A stretch of DNA of 34,398 nt, from NCBI GenBank assembly GCA_027491035.1, contig JAIXWZ010000177.1, forward strand, positions 1-34,398. The letters are read 5' to 3'. Under the pieces are notes generated by a model. It saw nothing but the letters and a program-made list of their open reading frames with translations, had not been told where the DNA came from and did not search any database. The DNA is from Comamonadaceae bacterium (GTDB lineage: Bacteria; Pseudomonadota; Gammaproteobacteria; Burkholderiales; Burkholderiaceae_C). Below, in pieces: positions 31,119-34,398 of the stretch. The first letter of the stretch is position 1. Each line of letters opens with the position of its first letter. A program made the position numbers and the translations under genes.

Positions 31119-32238
31119 GCTCGCGCCGCACCTTGACCGCCTCGGACAGCAGTTGCAGCGTGCGCTTGGAGTCCTCCCAGCCCAGACAAGCATCGGTGAT
31201 GCTCTGGCCATAGGCCAGCGCCGAGACGCTGTCTTTGCCCGGCGAGAACTTCTGCGCGCCTTCGGTGAGGTGGCTCTCGACCATGACGCCAAACACCTGA
31301 CGCGAGCCGCCCGCCATCTGAGCGGCGATGTCACGGGCGACATCGAGCTGCTTTTGATGCTGCTTGCTGCTGTTGGCATGGCTGCAATCGACCATCAAGG
31401 TGGCCGGCAGGCCCGCCTTGAGCAGGTCGTCGCAAGCCGCTTGCACACTGGCGGCGTCGTAATTGGGCGCCTTGCCGCCGCGCAAGATCACGTGGCAGTC
31501 CTTGTTGCCGTTGGTCTGCACGATGGCCACCTGACCGTTTTTGTGCACCGACAGGAAGTGGTGGCCGCGGGCGGCGGCCTGGATCGCGTCGGTGGCGATG
31601 CGGATGTTTCCGTCGGTGCCATTTTTGAACCCGATGGGCGCCGAGATGCCCGAGGCCAGCTCACGGTGCACTTGGCTTTCAGTGGTGCGCGCGCCGATGG
31701 CGCCCCAGGCGATGAGGTCGCCAATGTACTGCGGCGAGATCACGTCCAGAAACTCACTGCCCGCCGGCAGGCCCAGCCGATTGATGTCGATGAGCAACTG
31801 GCGCGCGATGCGCAAACCCTCGTCGATGCGGTAGCTCTCATCCAAGTAGGGGTCGTTGATCAGGCCTTTCCAGCCCACGGTGGTGCGCGGCTTTTCAAAA
31901 TACACGCGCATCACGATCTCTAGGGTGTCGGCGTAGTGCGCGCGCTGCTCGGCCAGCCGCCGGGCGTAGTCGAGGGCCGCTGCCGGATCGTGGATGGAGC
32001 ACGGCCCCATGATGACGAGCAAGCGGTCGTCCCGGCCGGCCATGATGTCGGCGATGGACGCGCGGGTGCGCCCGATCAGGCCCTCAACCGGCGTGCCCCG
32101 GATCGGGAAAAAGCGGATCAAATGCTCGGGAGGCGGCAACACGGTGATGTCCTTGATGCGTTCGTCATCGGTCTGACTGGTCTTGTCGAGCGGACGCGCA
32201 TACCAAGGCTCGCCGGCGGTCGGATGGGAAGCGTTCAT
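31111..32238 (-). CDS. aroG: 3-deoxy-7-phosphoheptulonate (DAHP) synthase, class I
   Basis: 375 residues from M-N-A-S-H-P (ATG 32238), set by the CAGGAG site 8 bases upstream; the open frame further upstream is the leader region. Class I (AroF/G/H) signatures: I-M-G-P-C-S-I-H-D-P with metal-ligand C80, K-P-R-T-T-V-G-W-K-G (phosphoenolpyruvate site), G-A-R-T-T-E-S-Q-V-H-R and D-C-S-H-A-N-S. The enzyme joins phosphoenolpyruvate and erythrose 4-phosphate, the committed step to Phe, Tyr and Trp. The N-terminal segment, where feedback inhibitors act, is about 20 residues longer than in E. coli AroG; the effector specificity is not decidable. Expression is predicted to be controlled by the aromatic leader peptide and attenuator directly upstream. 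Confidence 0.94.
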   Translation of the reverse strand: MNASHPTAGEPWYARPLDKTSQTDDERIKDITVLPPPEHLIRFFPIRGTPVEGLIGRTRASIADIMAGRDDRLLVIMGPCSIHDPAAALDYARRLAEQRAHYADTLEIVMRVYFEKPRTTVGWKGLINDPYLDESYRIDEGLRIARQLLIDINRLGLPAGSEFLDVISPQYIGDLIAWGAIGARTTESQVHRELASGISAPIGFKNGTDGNIRIATDAIQAAARGHHFLSVHKNGQVAIVQTNGNKDCHVILRGGKAPNYDAASVQAACDDLLKAGLPATLMVDCSHANSSKQHQKQLDVARDIAAQMAGGSRQVFGVMVESHLTEGAQKFSPGKDSVSALAYGQSITDACLGWEDSKRTLQLLSEAVKVRRERH

Positions 32239-32268
32239 GACGGACTCCTGAATCGTGATCTGAGGGCT

Positions 32269-32298
32269 AAAAAAAAACCGCCGGGCTGGGCCGGCGGT
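32269..32298 (-). terminator. Intrinsic terminator/attenuator in the aroG leader
   Basis: On the minus strand ACCGCCGG (32298-32291) pairs perfectly with CCGGCGGT (32284-32277) around a six-base loop, followed by nine T residues (32277-32269). It lies 31 bases before the aroG ATG and after the leader peptide stop, so it must be bypassed for aroG to be transcribed. It is therefore an attenuator and not a gene-end terminator, unless it ends tldD transcripts with a separate aroG promoter inside the remaining 30 bases, which I do not see. Confidence 0.9.
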
Positions 32299-32332
32299 TC
32301 GTTGGGGAGGTTTGCTGCGTATCTTTGCTTGC

Positions 32333-32407
32333 CTACGCGTGAGCCTCTCGACCGCCGGGGGCGTCAGAGAACCAAAAGTAAGCAAAATAAAACGAGCCGA
32401 AAACCAT
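32333..32407 (-). CDS. Aromatic-rich leader peptide of the aroG attenuator
   Basis: 24 codons plus TAG. The first 13 residues are MVFGSFYFAYFWF: eight aromatic residues (five Phe, two Tyr, one Trp), encoded by TTT/TTC, TAT/TAC and TGG; the rest is S-D-A-P-G-G-R-E-A-H-A. TATATT (32420-32415) lies seven bases before the ATG, so the leader mRNA may start at or next to this ATG. The ORF lies between the tldD stop and the attenuator. Codons 16-19 contain CCGGCGGT (32358-32351), identical to the 3' arm of the terminator and thus able to pair with its 5' arm. Shortage of charged aromatic tRNA would stall the ribosome before this element, favour the antiterminator and switch aroG on. Inference from architecture; no direct evidence of translation. 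Confidence 0.78.
   Translation of the reverse strand: MVFGSFYFAYFWFSDAPGGREAHA
32351..32358 (-). promoter_or_regulatory. Antiterminator strand inside the leader peptide ORF
   Basis: CCGGCGGT on the minus strand, an exact copy of the terminator 3' arm (32284-32277). It can form an 8-bp duplex with the terminator 5' arm (32298-32291), mutually exclusive with the terminator. It begins 10 bases after the last aromatic codon. Confidence 0.7.
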
Positions 32408-32414
32408 GGCGGTG

Positions 32415-32420
32415 AATATA
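32415..32420 (-). promoter_or_regulatory. Candidate -10 of the aroG leader transcript
   Basis: TATATT on the minus strand, seven bases from the leader ATG. The region 16-18 bases upstream is GC-rich with no good -35. Confidence 0.5.
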
Positions 32421-32423
32421 GCA

Positions 32424-32452
32424 CAGGGCCAGCGCAGGCCCTGCCAGGGCCT
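32424..32452. other. Two overlapping, mutually exclusive hairpins after tldD
   Basis: AGGCCCT (32436-32442) pairs with AGGGCCT (32446-32452) around GCC; the overlapping GGCCCTG (32437-32443) can instead pair with CAGGGCC (32424-32430). No T-run follows on either strand. They may end tldD transcripts or form no functional structure. Confidence 0.4.
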
Positions 32453-33975
32453 CAGGCCGTGCCCCCAACCGTCAGGCCGTCGATGCGCAAGGTGGGCTGG
32501 CCCACCCCCACCGGCACGCTTTGGCCCTCCTTGCCGCAGGTGCCCACGCCCGAATCGAGCCGCATGTCGTTGCCGATCATCGAGACGCGGGTCAGCGCAT
32601 CCGGGCCGTTGCCCACCAGCGTGGCGCCCTTGACCGGGTACTGGATCTTGCCGTTTTCCACCCAATAGGCTTGGCTGGCTGAAAACACGAACTTGCCCGA
32701 GGTGATGTCGACCTGCCCGCCGCCAAAATTGGTGGCGTAAAGGCCCTTCTTAATCGAGGCGACGATTTCATCGGGGCTCTTGTCGCCGCCGAGCATGTAG
32801 GTGTTGGTCATGCGCGGCATGGGCAGGTGGGCGTAGCTCTCGCGCCGGCCGTTGCCGGTGGGCTTGACCTTCATCAGCCGGGCGTTGAGCGAGTCCTGGA
32901 TATAGCCTTGCAAGATGCCGTCTTCAATGAGCACATTGCGGGCGCTGGCGTGGCCTTCATCGTCGACGTTGAGCGAGCCGCGCCGGTCGGCCAGCGTGCC
33001 GTCATCGAGCACCGTCACGCCCTTGGCGGCCACCCGCTGGCCAATGCGCCCGGCAAACGCGCTCGAGCCCTTGCGATTGAAATCGCCCTCCAGGCCATGG
33101 CCCACCGCCTCGTGCAGCAAGACGCCGGGCCAGCCCGGCCCGAGCACCACCGTCATCTCGCCGGCCGGGGCCGGACGCGATTTGAGATTGGTCAAGGCCG
33201 ACTCCACCGCCTCGTCGACATACTGGCTGACCAGGGCATCGTCAAAATAAGCCAGGCCAAAACGCCCGCCACCGCCGGCCGAGCCGACCTCGCGACGCCC
33301 TTTTTGCTCGGCAATGACCGTCAGGCTCAGGCGCACCAGCGGCCGCACGTCGGCAGCCAGCGTGCCGTCGGCGCGCGCCACCAAGACCACGTCGTACTCC
33401 ATGGCCAGGCCGGCCATCACCTGCACCACGCGCCGGTCCTTGGCCTTGGCCAGGCGCTCGACCTTCTCGAGCAGCGCCACCTTGGCAGTGCTGTCCAGCG
33501 TGGCAATCGGATCGAGACCGGCGTAGAGCGAGCGGCTGGCCGCCACCTTGACGCGCCGCGCGGCGGCGGCCTTGACCCGGCCTTGGGCGCCTGCGGCCGA
33601 GATGGTTCGCACCGTGCGCGCGGCATCGAGCAAGCTGGCCCAGGAAATGTCATCGGAGTAGGCAAACGCGGTTTTTTCGCCACTGACCGCGCGCACGCCG
33701 ACGCCCTGGTCGATGCTGAACGAGCCGGTTTTGACGATGCCCTCTTCCAGGCTCCAGCCTTCGCTGCGCGTGTACTGAAAGTACAGATCGGCATCGTCGG
33801 CGCCGCGCGAGCTGATCTCGGCCAGCGCCCGGCTCAGGTGGCTGCGCTCGAGCCCGAAGGGTGCGAGCAAAAGCTGCTCGGCCACGCGCAGGCGATCGCG
33901 GGTGCCCACAGGGCTGGGCAAGGGCAATTGGCCCAGGGCCGGGCCTGCGCCGGCTGATGATTTCAAGGTGTTCAT
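32452..33975 (-). CDS. tldD: Metalloprotease TldD
   Basis: 507 residues. The zinc helix H-E-A-V-G-H-G-L-E-G-D has H288, E289 and H293 (H-E-x3-H); the third, Cys-containing region G-T-C-G-K-E-G near the C-terminus is present. TldD pairs with TldE/PmbA to degrade unfolded peptides and mature modified peptides (microcin B17, CcdA turnover); the partner gene is not in this window. Starts at 33984 or 33975 are possible; 33975 is chosen because TACAAT (33988-33983) lies seven bases upstream, the same layout as several other genes here. It is followed after its stop by overlapping hairpins and the aroG leader. Confidence 0.94.
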   Translation of the reverse strand: MNTLKSSAGAGPALGQLPLPSPVGTRDRLRVAEQLLLAPFGLERSHLSRALAEISSRGADDADLYFQYTRSEGWSLEEGIVKTGSFSIDQGVGVRAVSGEKTAFAYSDDISWASLLDAARTVRTISAAGAQGRVKAAAARRVKVAASRSLYAGLDPIATLDSTAKVALLEKVERLAKAKDRRVVQVMAGLAMEYDVVLVARADGTLAADVRPLVRLSLTVIAEQKGRREVGSAGGGGRFGLAYFDDALVSQYVDEAVESALTNLKSRPAPAGEMTVVLGPGWPGVLLHEAVGHGLEGDFNRKGSSAFAGRIGQRVAAKGVTVLDDGTLADRRGSLNVDDEGHASARNVLIEDGILQGYIQDSLNARLMKVKPTGNGRRESYAHLPMPRMTNTYMLGGDKSPDEIVASIKKGLYATNFGGGQVDITSGKFVFSASQAYWVENGKIQYPVKGATLVGNGPDALTRVSMIGNDMRLDSGVGTCGKEGQSVPVGVGQPTLRIDGLTVGGTA

Positions 33976-34100
33976 GCGTCCCATTGTAGGAAGCCCAGGC
34001 CGGCTGGCAGCGGCAGAGGCTGTAAAGACCTGCGGCGCGACGAAGACCTGAGAAGCGATTGCGCCCGTCGGGGTTCAGCGGGCTGGCCGCGCAGCCCCGC

Positions 34101-34398
34101 TCAGGTCTGCACCAGGCGCTTGGCGCGGGCGATCGACAGCAGCATGCCCAGCGCCAGCCCCAGGGTCACCATGGCCGTGCCGCCATAGCTGATGAAGGGC
34201 AGCGGCACGCCGACCACCGGCAAGATGCCACTGACCATGCCCATGTTGACGAAAGCGTAGGTAAAAAAGATCATCGTCAACGCACCGGCCAGCAGACGCG
34301 AAAACAGGGTCGAAGCATCGAGGGCAATCGCCAGCCCGCGCAGGATCAGAAACACGAACCCGGCCATCAGCACCAGCACACCCAGCAGGCCAAATTCC
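34101..34398 (-). CDS. rodA: RodA-type SEDS glycosyltransferase, C-terminal part (5' end outside window)
   Basis: About 98 residues visible, open to the window edge. The sequence starts E-F-G-L-L-G-V and contains [20 protein letters not shown] and then I-S-Y-G-G-T, the hallmark of the FtsW/RodA/SpoVE family, with three membrane helices in the visible part. V-N-M-G-M with G-V-P-L-P-F favours RodA (elongation, partner PBP2) over FtsW, but they cannot be separated with certainty from the C-terminus. Stop TGA at 34103-34101. Confidence 0.85.
   Translation of the reverse strand, partial: EFGLLGVLVLMAGFVFLILRGLAIALDASTLFSRLLAGALTMIFFTYAFVNMGMVSGILPVVGVPLPFISYGGTAMVTLGLALGMLLSIARAKRLVQT

Noticed and set aside
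1..34398. CRISPR arrays, toxin-antitoxin pairs, restriction or other defence genes, phage genes
   Set aside because: None could be recognised on either strand.

Overview
The window is high-GC DNA from a betaproteobacterium, most likely order Burkholderiales, family Comamonadaceae. The evidence is the family signatures and synteny: ffh beside a CcsA-like ypjD gene and a PP0621-type gene, ampD, NrdR-controlled nrdAB, a lysine/alanine-rich histone H1-like protein, accB-accC-prmA, mpl and tldD. The assignment comes from reading protein families, not from a database search.

Layout. 1-3462: the end of a DsbC-type disulfide isomerase, an M61 PDZ peptidase and an enoyl-CoA hydratase. 3490-3566: a tRNA with anticodon CAT. 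3567-4289: a scar with a truncated HTH gene and an IS3-type orfA remnant. 4290-11939: a compact co-directional catabolic cluster (FadR-type GntR regulator, polar-amino-acid-type ABC transporter, two galactonate-dehydratase-like enolase-superfamily enzymes, a DapA-superfamily Schiff-base enzyme, an SDR dehydrogenase). 12017-14061 (minus): an EamA transporter coupled to a third enolase-superfamily enzyme. 14189-18682: housekeeping genes miaB, ffh, ypjD, a PP0621-type gene and ampD. 18683-23494: the ribonucleotide reductase operon nrdAB with two NrdR boxes on its promoter. 23690-24103: H1-like protein with a strong terminator. 24191-28010 (minus): PfkB kinase, prmA, accC, accB. 28377-31055: TlpA-like thioredoxin and a conserved unknown gene (minus), then mpl (plus). 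31111-34398 (minus): DAHP synthase aroG, tldD and the end of a rodA gene.

The cluster at 4290-11939 reads as a system to take up and degrade a sugar acid. The binding protein keeps the carboxylate-binding Arg of amino-acid receptors but has Ala where the amine-binding Asp should be. The two enolase-superfamily enzymes carry the D-x-H-G-R, G-E-R, Q-P-D and P-H motifs of acid-sugar dehydratases. The DapA-like enzyme keeps the Schiff-base Lys but lacks the usual Thr and Tyr. The substrate is unknown.

The most striking regulatory element is upstream of aroG: a 24-codon leader peptide with eight aromatic residues (Phe, Tyr and Trp) among its first 13. It is followed by a perfect intrinsic terminator whose 5' arm can pair equally well with an 8-base sequence inside the leader ORF. 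This is the architecture of ribosome-mediated attenuation applied to the first enzyme of the shikimate pathway. A second recurrent theme is start codons 6-8 bases after a -10-like hexamer without a Shine-Dalgarno sequence, suggesting several leaderless mRNAs.
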